Origin: Blasia pusilla
Taxonomy: Eukaryota; Marchantiophyta; Marchantiopsida; Blasiales
Assembly (NCBI GenBank): GCA_050084515.1
Contig: CM114274.1
Span: forward strand, 23,250,001 to 23,314,000
Direction: 5' to 3'
DNA: 64,000 nucleotides
The notes under the pieces were generated by a model. The model had not been told where the DNA came from, made no database searches, and saw only the letters and a list, made by a program, of their open reading frames with translations. Below, piece after piece: positions 17,305 through 35,200 of this stretch (the stretch's first letter is position 1; each line of letters starts with the position of its first letter). The translations under genes were made by a program, and so were the position numbers.

Positions 17305-19200
17305 TCTCGTCTTCCTTCCTTGATCAATTTGAGAAAATCCTTACTCTGGACAACAAAATTTCAACCAAGCAGTGGTTGTCGCGATTGGAATAAATCAAGC
17401 ATTCCTGACCAAGGAATATGCTACGGAGTCTGGATCCAACATGCACCATCTACTGTTGTGCAATCTTTTCACTCCTCCAAGACGCAGGATACGCTCTTAC
17501 TTGTAGGAGGCCAATCACGTTATAACACCAATCGTTCAAATCATGCACAAGACGATTCTAGTAATTACTAAATGTAACCAAATTCTTTTACCGACTCGAA
17601 CAAAAATCTGTGGAAAGCATTCAGAAGTAAAAATGCTAGTCAACCTTACATCAACACGAACAACCAGATTCTTGAAACCGTACGAACCGATTCGGAGACC
17701 TCAATCAGGCGTTGAAAGGTTACAATCCTAAATCTTGCCCTTAGCTCACTTTTCTGTACTTAAACATGCAAATTGATGAGAAATGCAGAGTTCTGAAACG
17801 AGTCAACGGACGGAGGCAGGACATATACGATTAACATTCAAATATTTTAAACCTGAGAGGTCCACTTATCCGAAACTGTTGCAGATCACAACCAGATACA
17901 CAAGGGAGCACCTGAGCGGAACAAAACCAACTGAGCTCCGTCCCTTTATTTCTCGCAGAGATTGGCAGAGCCAAGGTACCCAAACACGATTGCAAACACA
18001 TAGCAGATCGTCTCATGACGGTGATCATGAAAAGGATGCAGAGAAGCACATATCACGGGACAAGCCTCGCTCATATTGCCATATCACGGGACAAGCCTCG
18101 CTCATATTGCCTGTTTCTTGAGTCGATATATATATATATACATAAATATCTCGGGCAGATTGAATAGGTCACCTCTCTTCACCATTCAAAATGCACTAGA
18201 GTTCCAACTCCATACCCACCCATCCCGGTTTCTTCCCTTCTTCATTTTAAACCCCACCATCCCGATGAACAAAGTTGCCCACTTATTAGACGGAAACGGA
18301 TTCATCCACTTCCATCCGTCAATCTGTTGTGGATCCTGGCCACTGAACCACGGCCCTAGTTTTCCTCGGGTGTTAATACACATGAAGAAGTTCCATGCCT
18401 CCCCAAGTTCGGGCATCCCGTGTCATTTCTTCCGCCTTAGTTTGAAGATTGTCGAGAGGAATCAACTCCTATGATGATTTGCGACTGTAGTCAACCACCA
18501 TCCCGAAAGAACGGCACCTCCGGCGCTTTGGCCGCGACCACGGCGACACGTCTAACACATTCATCCGCCGCAACACCATTTAGGTCCGTCCACGGGCAGA
18601 CGGACGCCGTGCTTTTTAACTCATGCACTTGACTCGCTATGAGACATTCTCGCTTGGCGAATGGCGCGGACATTCGAAGAGGATGAATCATCTGAACGTA
18701 AAAATCACGTTTCTCTGAACTCCACTGAGCGGGATGCACTTCATATTATGCACGGGCGAAGAACCGGAAATAAAAAATTGATTGAGTAGCTTTACGTAGT
18801 TCCCGTAATGGAATACTTTTAGGTTCTACCTTTGATACTTTTCGAATTCTACCTCCTTTCAATGAATTTACTAAAAGGAGGAAGAATTGCTTGAGTAGGG
18901 AGAAAAAGAAAATCTCAATTGTTGGAATAAAAGATTGCCCTCCTCTACATAAGCTGCATGATCCAAAGATATATAGGTTCATCTCCTTGGAGAAACCTTA
19001 ATGTCATAATCCGTGCTATAAATGTTTAACTCCCCATGAAAGTTGTTGGACTAGATGCGACTGTGGAAGAAAGCCGACCCTTCCAAAAGAAATAGGCAAG
19101 ATAGTTTGTCATGAAGCCAAGATACCATCATCTCCCTCAAATGTATTTAGGCCAAAAAGTTGACTACAAGACTGATAAAAGTTACTACAATAGAAATATC
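17305..19200. other. Upstream region of the glutamate dehydrogenase gene and unassigned sequence
   Basis: Expected to hold the promoter of the minus-strand dehydrogenase gene. It contains a perfect 31-bp duplication and a TATATATATATA run at about 18,126. Several short open frames occur on both strands, but none shows a recognisable motif or splice-consistent continuation. Confidence 0.4.
18049..18110. repeat. Perfect 31-bp tandem duplication
   Basis: Two identical units (18049-18079 and 18080-18110), starting CATATCACGGGACAAG. Perfect identity implies a recent duplication. It is followed by a TA-rich run. Confidence 0.95.
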
Positions 19201-19204
19201 AAAA

Positions 19205-19650
19205 GAGGCTAATCTATGGGAGATAGCTACAGTGGGAAGACAAGTGTGAAGAACGTAGGAGGGTTATCGTAAAAAATATTGGGAGAGAATCCCACAAGCC
19301 AATTAGGGATCCCCTATATGAGAAAACAAATGAAGTCAGTCTACGTCTTTCAAAAGGGCCTCATCCAAGAACTTGGAGACATAGTCAATGAAGCCAATTG
19401 GGATCCCAAGAACTCAAACCCCTTCAATGCAAATGGGAGAATCAAGAGTAGGCGGAGTGAATGTTGAAGGAAGGCATGAGGGAGACCATATCCAACATAT
19501 ACTAGATTGGCATTTAAGGTTTAAGAAAGAGAGTTACTCCACAAAATGGGTATGGGTAGGGGTCGCGTTAGAAGATGGACCTATAATGTTGGGTATCATT
19601 AGCAATAGAAGGGAAGAGACAAGAAGGAAATTCGTGGTCTGATGCTCAAA
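19205..19650 (-). mobile_element. LINE reverse-transcriptase fragment, inverted relative to the 26-kb copy
   Basis: The reverse complement of this stretch matches 26,020-26,395 closely. Shared blocks include the one around ATTGGCTTCAT(C/T)GACTATGT, AAGTTCTTGGATGAGGCCC and GGGATTCTCTCCCAAT. By eye identity is about 80-88%. The equivalent of the LADD catalytic segment lies at its 5' end and is mutated. It is a truncated relic. Confidence 0.8.
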
Positions 19651-19868
19651 GGGCACAAAAATGTGCAATTGAAAAGAATGGGCGACCCATGGAATCACCT
19701 TAATGCATGCCACAAGCTAATTGGAGAATACTGTATTCTTCATAAGTAGCATGGTGAGAATAGGTAAATAGCAAATAAATCAAGCCCGTTGGACCCAAGG
19801 GGTCAAAAGGCTAAAAAACACATTGTAAGTAATAAACCAAAACACTAAAAGATCATATAAGTCTTATC

Positions 19869-20363
19869 CTAGCCAATGCGTAAAGCACTTGGGCGATGAA
19901 TAATAACATCCCTAATATAACAACCAAAATCATAAGATGTTAGTTGTAGTAAAGAGTAGAAATTCCCCACGTCTATTTTATGAGCTTGTCTAATCTCTTG
20001 ATAGCTATGACACGTAACAAACACATGCTCTTCATCCCTTATATCTCCTACGTCACATAACCTACAGATTCGTTCACTTCTATCAATGTTGAGCCATCGC
20101 CCTTCCTCAATTCCTAGTCTATGAGACTGAGTACTATGCGGTGCGATAATATAACGTAAGAAAGTGGAGGTCCCCGCAAGTAGGTATCCTTCTTCACAAT
20201 ATACAAGCATAAGATTAACATGAAGTTGATAATACTCCATTTTTATGCGCGGGTTGCTCCAAAGAGTGTTGAGAAATTGCTTTTTTACATGCTCGCAGAG
20301 TGCCACCGGTTTCAAGTCCCAATCTCGTTCAGCAACATTCCACTTTGTAGACCAAGTCACCAC
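19869..20363 (-). pseudogene. LINE pol C-terminal fragment with reverse-transcriptase zinc-binding motif
   Basis: A 164-codon open frame contains HRLGIEEGRWLNI, then ERICRLCDVGDIRDEEHVFVTC minus its last residues, that is C-x2-C-x(8-9)-EEH-x4-C. This is the zinc-binding pattern found after the reverse transcriptase in plant and algal LINEs. No reverse transcriptase palm was found directly upstream, so it is truncated. It is a different part of a LINE, or a different LINE, from the neighbour at 19.2-19.65 kb. Confidence 0.6.
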
Positions 20364-25799
<5,436 letters not shown>

Positions 25800-27830
25800 G
25801 ACAACTCGCGAGCATCATTCCATTTGTTTGCTCCTTCTATGCGTATGATACGCCCATTATCTATTCCCATCATGCTACTTTTGGGGAATATAGTATTCTA
25901 TAATCGGCTTGTGGCACACGTCAAGGTGATCCCATGGATGGCCCACTCTTTTCCATTGCCTATTTTTGTTCCCTTCGAGCATCAGCGCAAGCATTTCCAT
26001 CTTGTCTTTTCGCTTCTCTTGCTGATGACACTCACATTATAGGTCCTCCTTGTGAAGTAGTTCCTGCTTATATCCATTTCGTGGAGCAACTCTCTTTCTT
26101 AAACCTTAAAGTCTAACCTAGTAAATGTGGAGTATGGTCTCCTTCATGCCTTCCCTCAACATTCACCCCACCTACTCCTAATTTTCCCATCTACATTGAA
26201 GGGGTTAGAGTTGTTGGGGTCCCAATTGGCTTCATCGACTATGTCTCAAAGTTCTTGGATGAGGCCCTTTTGAAAGAGGTGGAATGGCTTCATTTGTTAC
26301 CTCATCTAGGGGATCTCCAAGTGGCTTATGGGATTCTCTCCCAATGTTTTCTACGACGTCCTTCCTACCTTCTTTGCTATTGTCCTCCCACTTCAAGGTT
26401 CTTACATCGGTTGGCATCTTTTGATGATTCTATCTTGGCAACTTTTGGTCAACTTTCTTGGCCCGAATACCTTTGAGGGAGAGGATGATGTCTTTGCTTC
26501 ACGACAAGCTATCTTGCCTATTTCTTTTGGAGGGGTGGGACTGTCCTCCACAGTCGCATGTGCTCCCGCAACCTTTTTGGGGAGTTGGGCGTTGGTAGCA
26601 CCGATTATGGCTTCAATGTTTCTCCAAGGAGATACACCTATCTTGATGGATCATATCGCCCATGTAGAGGAGGAGGACTTGTTATTTCAACAACAATTGA
26701 GATTTGCACGAGCTCTTCTTCTTCTTGCTACACAAGCAATTCTACCCCCTTTCAGTCAACTGATTACGGAAGGGCTTGATTGACTTCAAGAGCATATCTC
26801 CGAGAATCTGCATCAAATCAACTTTTCCACCATTCTTTCCGAGGCATCTTGTGACGCTAATCGAGCTCGCCTACGTTCATGTGCGGGTACCGGAGCGGGG
26901 GTGTGGCTTACTGCAAATCCTCTTATTCTTCCATTTCATCTTCCTTGAAGTATATTCTCGACAACTTTACGGTTACGTCTTGGACTTCCCCATCCTTCTC
27001 TCTTAGGTGTGCCGAATTGTGTATGCGGGAATCCCATTGATGCCAAGGATATCCATATTCTCCGATGTGCACATGGTGGAGAACGAACGGCCACACATGA
27101 TGTCATTAGAGAGGCGGTAGCATCGGTGGCTCGTACTGCAGGATACACCGTTGGGCAAGAGCAACTCCACATCCTACCTTCAACCACACAAGCAACCTCC
27201 CGTCGGAGAGTGGATCTTGTTATGTCTCGAGGTGGATTCCGGACACTAGGTGATGTGGTGGTTGCTGATCCAACACGTTCTGACTTGGTGTGTCGAGCCG
27301 CACATACCAAAGGTTTGGCGGCCGAAGCTGCAGCAAGAATCAAGGAGTTAAGTTATGGTGTGAGACATGTGACTGATGGATTTATTCCTTTTGCAGAGGA
27401 AGTATTCGGTCATTTACATGTGTCTTTTGATACTTTCCTGAAAACATGTGCTCACCACTCCCTCGAGAGTCATCACCTTGCCCCTTCCCGTAGTCATTCT
27501 CTCTCGGTAGTTACTACTTATTTTCGGCAATACATCTCAGTGGCCTTACAACGTGCACAAGCCTTGGAATTAATACGTCGTGCGGAAGTGGTGGGGGGTC
27601 GTTTGCCTCGTCGTCCATTCACGTCTAACCAACCACTCGTGTTCTTGTCAGATTTGTTTCAAGCTATCAATCGTATAACTCGTTGAGCCGATGTTTGCAT
27701 TGGCTTGTTGCCATTTTCTTTTTGCATTCTTTTATGCATTTTTTGACTCTTCTTTTGAATTTTTATTACTTTTCTTTGTCCTCTTTTGAGCTTTACTTTA
27801 TAATAAAATGAATATATTATTATTAAAGGG
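25800..27830 (+). mobile_element. LINE (non-LTR retrotransposon) 3' portion, degraded
   Basis: The plus strand carries reverse-transcriptase and C-terminal pieces of a non-LTR element. The 3' end is near an ATT-rich tail at about 27,800-27,830. The 5' part is missing. An inverted fragment of the same family lies at 19.2-19.65 kb. Confidence 0.75.
25915..27686 (+). pseudogene. LINE reverse transcriptase and C-terminal zinc/nuclease-like region
   Basis: Begins with QGDPMDGPLFSIAY (reverse transcriptase motif QGDP) and SLADDTHIIGP, the ADD catalytic pair of the palm. A TAG at about 26,114 interrupts the frame, followed by PSKCGVW and VVGVPIGF. Further frames cover QVAYGILSQCFLRRPSYL and, at 26.46-26.78 kb, LPISFGGVGLS. 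The last open frame (27,009-27,686) starts with a zinc-binding-like motif, C-x-C...HILRCAHGG...HD. It continues into RRRVDLVMSRGG..LGDVVVADPT, which resembles the end domain seen in several algal and plant LINE polyproteins. Several stops and frame changes show it is dead. Confidence 0.78.
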
Positions 27831-30400
27831 TTGGATAACATAATATACAAATCGTAGTACAATCCGATTTTCCTTGCATGCAACCATGGGCCGACCGCGG
27901 GCCGGTTTTGGCCCGCGGGTTTTTTTTTGCTCTCTATGCCCCGGGACCTCCTTTGCATCTGACATCTGCTGAAACCATGGGATCCGGCCCTAAGAATCTC
28001 ATGCCGAATGATTTTAGCCGAGAAATGAGTTCCGGACTCTGCAGATTGCCGGTTCGAAGGATTAGGACCGTTGCTCGCAACTTCTCCCCCTCCGGATCAC
28101 TTCAACTGCAAACATCTCATTGATTGGTTGCCCTCCGGATCCGGCCCCGTAGGTTCTTGACACGCGCTGGTGCCATTGTGCCCTCCAGATCCAAAGTCAG
28201 AAATCCGGAGTGCCAGCTCCACCTAGTTTAGCGCCATACTGCCACATCAGCACCCAAATCTGTTGACGCGGCGACCCGAAGCCGTGAACGCGAGAACAAT
28301 TCTAGAATCCACGATGGAACCAGTCTGGTCCAGTCATGTCCTTTCGCGTATGAAGAAAGAACAAACGACAAACTGCAAGTGTGTAACCTGTCGTCTATTC
28401 GGAGCTTACCGAAACCCCAAGACTCTGCCTGCCTCGTCATCTCGGGGCTACATGGAGTGAGAGGCCTGGAGCAGGTGAATACAGTCAAATGGCCCATCCG
28501 ATGATGCGCATGCATGGACGAGCCGGTGACACACCCTGGAATTCCTAGTACGCGGTGAGGCAATTTAGGGAAGGACACTTAGGGTTAGATCCCATGCACA
28601 CAAGAAACTGGTGACCATAGAAGGTTCTTAGTTCTTATGAACCTAAAACCTTTGGGCGTAAAAATGGTACACCTTCTTGGCAGTCTTGATATGGTTACGA
28701 TTGGAAGTAGATGTTAGGGATTAGTGCATTTTGTTACACTACTTGTTGGTAAATTGTTTTGGATGGAGAAATGAGGGTCTTCCTGGTCTCAACGTGTGTC
28801 TATGGGATTCGGCTCTTAAGCCGAAAAATGTCGTGGAATGTTCCGCACCCTCGAGAGGTTGTTCGTGCGGTTGAGATTCTTCGAGGGATGAGGAGTTTCA
28901 CTTAAGTGAACGGGGGTTGGACATTTCAAATTCCACAATCTCCAAAATGGAAACGTCCCACTGTAATATAAAGATTACATAATTTACTTATTTTTTAAAA
29001 TTATAAAATATTGTAAAAATCAATTTTGAATCATCTTATTAATTAAGAGGTTGAGCAATCCTATTGGTTGAGAGGTTTAGATGTCTAGAAGACCTTCACA
29101 AGGAGTGAGCAAATTATGAGGTGCAAGATCTTTGTAAGAGGACTTGTTACAAAAAACATGTTAACAAAGGAAATTAGTTAGAGTAGGTAGCACAACCATT
29201 TGAATAGAGGCTTGAATATTGAGAAGTACAATTTTGAAAGACTAGTTAGAAAGCATATAACAAGGGATCATAGAGTTAGAAGTAGATCTCTTTTCCTTGT
29301 TGAAAATTCATTTATGTTTGAGATTTTTAGAGATCACTAGAGAAAGTGTTCTCAAGGGAAGTAATTAGCCTTGAAAGAAGAGTATAAGAGTAACCGGAGA
29401 ACCTAGTAATGGTGAAGACTTGATACTTACCTTTCAGTCACCACTACATTTGTTCCTACTTTGGGAGTCCCAAAAGCCTCATTGGAGCCACAATTTTACA
29501 ACCCTCCTATTCACACCTTACTCGCATGGGAGCGAATTGACTTGCACTTTGTGACTCCAACATGGCTACAAAGTTTTGTTTTATTACACTTGCAAGACAC
29601 TCACAAAGACTCGCAAAAGAGCCGCAAGGATCTTGTAGTTGGCTTGTAAAGAGCATCTCACTTGCGGGTGTGCATAATCACAAAGAAGGTGCAAAATTTT
29701 ACTTGCAACTTACTAGCAACTCACTTGCAAAATCTTTGCAAAATTACGAGTCCAAGTAATAGTTTTGGACTTGCAAAGTAGTGGTTTTCTACAATCACAA
29801 ACCAGTTGTTTTTTTGTATATTTTTTGCTGAGTTTGGAGTCATTCTTGGGTCCATAGACCACTTTTTCAAGCGGAATTTTACTCTTTCCAACTTTTCCTA
29901 GGTATGGCTTTGCTCTTTATTTCTCCTTCATTCTTATAGTTTAGAATGAATAACTTTGGGAGGACAACCATTATGAAATTCACTCATCTATATATCCTTC
30001 AACATTAAAAAAAAATTATCCAAAAAAAAAACCTCAAGACCTAGCTTCACTATGGAAAAAAATTAGTTGCAAAGAGAAGAGAGGAGTCGTGTAAATTTAA
30101 GAGGAAAAGTGAAAATGAAGCGGTTTGGAGATGCAAGGGAACTTTATGACCAAGATTTTGGGTCTAGGACTTGGAAAAGACTTTTTGCAGGTTTAGAGAC
30201 TTGCAAATGACCCACAAGTTACGAGTCAATTGGGAGTTGAATACGAGTCACTACATTTGTAAAATGACTAACTAGACTTGCAAACCAACGGATACAATGG
30301 AGTTGACCCAATGGAGTTGCACCAAGTAGACTCACAATGGACTTGCAAATTTGCTGCTCTTGGCAAAAATAGACTTGCAAAAGAATCTGAAAGAATCCTC
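27831..30400. other. Unassigned stretch
   Basis: 27.85-28.6 kb is GC-richer with repeated CCGGATC words; no gene recognised. 29.4-30.4 kb is rich in ACTTGCAA/TTGCAAG words recurring every few tens of bases, perhaps LTR or degenerate satellite sequence. No coding feature supported. Confidence 0.35.
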
Positions 30401-30403
30401 AAT

Positions 30404-30571
30404 CCCTTTTAGTGAGCCAAGAAGTTCTTGTTGCGGGAGATTTAATCAAGTTGGAGTGGTAATGAAATCCTCTTGAGGAATGAATTGCCCTTTTAGTGAT
30501 CGAAGAAGTTTTTGTTGTGGGAGATTCAATCAACTTTGACGGGTAATGATATCTTCTTAAGGAATGAATTA
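30404..30571. repeat. 84-bp tandem duplication
   Basis: Two units (30404-30487 and 30488-30571), each beginning CCCTTTTAGTGA and ending GGAATGAATT plus one base, about 85% identical. They lie just upstream of a retroelement leader-like motif. Confidence 0.85.
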
Positions 30572-30633
30572 GATATTAAACGGCTGAAATATTAAAGTCG
30601 TTGCTTACCTTGGCATTACATGGATGTACCAAA

Positions 30634-31400
30634 TTTTTGGCACCACCGGCGGGGATCTGTGTGATAATTCATAAGTTGTTGATTGGGAGCATGGCAAAGT
30701 ACCTTCCTATAGATGGAAAATTAACGTCACCAACTTCTCATCTTCCTCTTACCTTTGACCACATACCATATTTATATTATCCCTTTAAGGAGTGGTACGA
30801 GGAACCAGATTATGAAGAATTTCCTATCTTGATAAATGAACTTGCCGGGAAGCACCGCCCATCCCACGAGCGTCATTCATATTTGTCCGTAGTCAAGTAT
30901 GCTGATTGGTGGGCTGAAGGATTGCAGGGTAAGATACTTACCAACCATCTAGCAAATGCATGACACCAACGGCCAGATACTGCGATGAAGATCGCAAACT
31001 TACTACATATAGAGATTGTGAAAGGTACCCCGACAAAGAGCAGAATTGCCCAATACTTATGGTGGTGCAAGACCCTTACACGCCAGGCAGCTTTTACTGC
31101 TATATTTTATTAAGTCCCCTAGACAATATAACGTGGAACAACAAAAGAAAACGAGGACGACGATCTTACTATGACATAACCCAGATGATGATAGATGCAG
31201 GCTCCAACTGGCATCCCGATACATAATACGGACTGCACATAAGAAGAAGAACAACCAAGAGGTTTGAAACCGACATAGAAAAACGAAAGTGGTAGAAGGA
31301 CTACAAAGTGTTGCCAAGAGTATGTAAAGCTTGTAGAGGAATGCAATTCGGCGGTTGATGTGCACATGTACGACCAATAATGCAATAAATTAACCATTGC
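30634..31400 (+). pseudogene. Possible gypsy-type leader and gag relic
   Basis: TTTTTGGCACCACCGGCGGGG at 30,634 onward resembles the TTTTTGGCGCCGTTGCCGGGG word commonly found just inside the 5' LTR of plant Ty3/gypsy elements. A frame from an ATG at 30,691 encodes an acidic/aromatic protein (FKEWYEEPDYEEF, YADWWAEGLQG). It is followed, after frame changes, by a CKACRGMQFGG zinc-knuckle-like scrap near 31,330. No pol is present. Identification is tentative. Confidence 0.3.
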
Positions 31401-32229
31401 ATGCGAAAATTGATGAAGACTACCAATTCACGTATGAATCTACAAGTGCACCCACTCATGAGTGTCAAGCCCAAACCAAGATCCCCACAATGTTGAGAGC
31501 CATGAAAGGTGTATGCATGTGACATCCAAACGAGGTTACCAATTACCAACTAGCAATGAAAAAACTACAAAAACTTCGCACCATTAGGGTTAAGGCTAAC
31601 GTATTCGAGACAACTCCATCATGTGTGCGAGGACACGTAGGGGGATGTGAAAAACAATCAAAAGGCATTTAAATACACTAGGACTTATTTGGATAGGCTT
31701 TCGCCTTCAATAGTACTATTGAGGTACCCATGCCGTGTTCGGTATACGGAGAATACAAAACTAAAACGTGTTGACAAATGCAGGGAAATGAGGGTCTTTA
31801 AATATGATCTTTTAATATTTGTCACCTAGTTCAAGGTCGATCCCTCGTCTCGGTCCAGACTCCGAAGGCCAAAAAGCCTGCATCCGTAAACGAGGATGGC
31901 AGAAGGCAGCCGTTACAGGTGACTCCCTGCCTCTCGAGGCGTTGCCGATAGGAAAGCCTACCTTAGGCCTCCGAGAGGCAGGGGACAACTCCCATTAGAA
32001 AAGGTTGCGACACAGAGTTTCCGATCGATCCAGTAGAGTGGGCACAGGTTCACGGAAACACTTCCGCTATGAAAACATTTTCCTTTATTGGAGTTCAGAG
32101 TGCGTTGCCCGCAAAAATGTAGATAAATAGCCTAAAACCTAGTTTGTATGAGGGAGGAAGCAGGTCCTGTCTCGTCAAGTGCTGCGACTGAAATCCATTT
32201 CTGTAAAAAATCTGGACCAGGAGTAGGGA
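31401..32229. other. Unassigned stretch and 3' flank of DNMT3
   Basis: No coding feature supported. An inverted pair around CCTGCCTCTCGAGGC (31,927) and CCTCCGAGAGGCAGGGG (31,968) forms a possible stem. It should include the 3' UTR of the DNMT3 gene. Confidence 0.4.
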
Positions 32230-35200
32230 TCAGCTGAACCTGGTCCGAACGATTGCGGTGTCATCTTCTTCTAGCATATCCCCGCTGTCACCATCCTCCA
32301 GTTCCAGATCTTCTTGTTCTTCCGATTCGGAATCCGAGCCTCTCTTCCGTCGTCTGTAATGCCTGTCATTGTCTGTTCCCTGTTTTCGTTGTCTCATGGT
32401 CAATTCAATCCTGAGTAAAGTGCCTTCGTTCTTGTAATGGAACGGAGCTCTAAATGCAAAAACCGCTAGATCAGTGTAATCGATCTCCTTGTCGAGGAAC
32501 CTGTCAGAAGAACCATTGGGCAATATCACCGCTGAGAAAATGGGTCTCTGCAAACGTACAAGCAACTTGAGCTTAACCAATTCCATGTCCTATCGTGCCT
32601 AGATACTTGCTTGCACTTAGTTTGTGCTTGCAGACACATCATTGACGACCTAACTGTCTTGCTGTGAGAGGACATCTTCCTCAGTACAACCGAGAATCCA
32701 ACCTCGAGGTACATTAGTCTGGCTCCTAAAAAAATACATAGAAATGGAAATGAAACCCTTACCTGTAGAGCTCAAGCTCTTTCCTTTGTAAAAGACGGCA
32801 GTGAGCAAAGAAGGATTCCTTTCCTGGCTTCCCTTGCTTGGCCTTGTGGTGGTCAATGTAACTCTCCAACACATACTGTTCCCAGAGTCCACAAGAATCA
32901 AAAGCCCGTCAGTGCCACTAACACACCTTCCTAGTGGAGGCTATCACATCTTTGAGCAGGAACTACCTACCGGGGCGCCCAACAATTGTGCCATCGGCAA
33001 TTTCTTGCAATGCAAAAAATCAAAGGCTTTGCCGTTATTGTATAGATAAATTAATTCTTAACAGGTATTAGGCTATTTCCATTTTCCTAGACAACAAACC
33101 GGGTGCTTTGTGAACACAAACAATACATAAGACATCCTTGGTGAGGCCAAACAGAAATGCCCAAAAGCTACATCACTTGGTTCAAGGAACACTGAACTTA
33201 TCAACTACACTCTGTTCTTACCACAAGATAACGGCTCTTTGCTACGTTGTCATAGATAGCCCAGACTTCGTCCTTGCCTGGGTAAATGAAATAGTGGTCA
33301 TCAAACTTCAGAAAATTCGTGACCCTGTCATCATCAAATTCACAGTTACTCATGCAGTTCAAAGCTTAAAACGAGGAGAAGCTGAACTTCCATAGTAAAT
33401 GCAACATGCCTCCAACAGACACTACTCCAGATTTTTTCTTGGAGCCCCTACCAAAATCAAAATTCTTCTGATTCATTACAGTATCTTAGACACCTACCAC
33501 ATTACAACCTTTAGGAGCATGAGATTAGAAACTTTCTGGGTATCAACTGATAACCAAGAGTACAGCCACGCTGAATTGGAAATGTTTTTGACGTGAATCT
33601 CAAAAGTTGCTGGACACACCTGTGAGAGAAGGCAACCCAAGAGTTCTGCTTGTCAATCAAATCCCGTAGATTAAATAAACCGGTCCCTCTATTTGTGTCC
33701 CACTCATCCACCTCTCTAGCAGCATAGGCTGGAGTCATTTCCATGAACTTCCTGCACCAAGTAGATCCATTCAAAAGAACTTTGATGCGAAACTTATTTC
33801 TAATCCAAAACAATTATGTCTGAAGGGGATGTCCAACTTCCCATTTGAAGCAACTGGATCCAAAACACATACACGTCAAGGTTGAGCCTAGGAGTATGGC
33901 AATTGAGATGAGCATCAATTAAGGACCTATCCGAGTTAGCTCAGCTCAACAGTAGTGGTCCATCTGTAAAACATGGGAAGGTTCTCCTTCAGATTCAAGT
34001 ATAAAAACCACGAGGCTTCTGCAGGCACTCTTAATGAGTTCCAAACCTGTACGGACCTGGGAAATTGATCTCCAAAGCATAGAAATCACTTTCGTTCTTA
34101 AAAAACTTCTATTCCATTTTTCTACTACTGATACTTACAAGACCCATAGAATTTGTGGAGCCCTTCTTCTCTTAGGGTTGTAAAGTGCATCTTCCATTCA
34201 TTGTCTTTCCTTCTCGTATGTCTCCTTTTTATTTGTTAAGATTTCACACCAAAAAATGGAGATCGTACACCTTTGGTCTAAAGCATGAATTCATCCACCT
34301 TAGTAGCAACAGAATTAAATCTAAGAAATCCCCTTGTTTCACTAGTATGACTTAAGAGAACAACGTAAAACCTGCGACCTAGTTTCTTTTCAAGTAGTTC
34401 GTATCTTCCAAGAGGTTTCCACATTGTGTGCGAATCATATGGAAATACATCAAAAAAATTGAAGTTTCAGGCTTAACGTCCTACATCATAACCATTCTAG
34501 ATCAGATCTATCAGCACAGCAGTGGCAGCCACTCAAAACACAGAAGTGAACAGGGTCCAAAATACACCTACACTTCAATGTAAATTGGGGGCCGCTTTTT
34601 GCCTGCCTCCATCTGGCAAAAGCGGTCTCCAGATCTGCTCACGATTAGGGCATACCAATTTGGTCGCTCATGACTATTGTACAAAGCCCAAACCTGTCGA
34701 GAGCACATTGATTGTAGGTTAAGATACCCAGCAGTGGAGCTTAGAACATAGATCAAATGTAACACCGTCAGATCTTTAGATGTATCAAAGAAGTATTGAA
34801 TGCACAGTGACCTCCGCTAGTATTCCATCAACATATACCCAATTCCATCATGTGAAACAAGCAGACTTTTCACATGTTACTCCACACATCTTAGCCTCAC
34901 AAGAGATTCTTTCAGGTCTACATGCTGATCAACCAAGCAGCCCTATCCCAATTCCATGCCTCACCTCCCCACACCCCTCTATTTATGCATACAATCACAT
35001 ATTCCAATACTCACATTAAAACCCTAGACATGAATGCCTCTGACCTACTGCTACAGGTTTCCAACAAAGCTTTAGAGGAAAGCTTGGAAGCAGTCCACGT
35101 TTAGCTAACTATTCTGCTAAAACTGCAGCTAAATTACACACTCAGTCCTAATCCCTCCCACTTCTCACCTCGCCTGGATCCATGGCTGAACAATCTTCCT

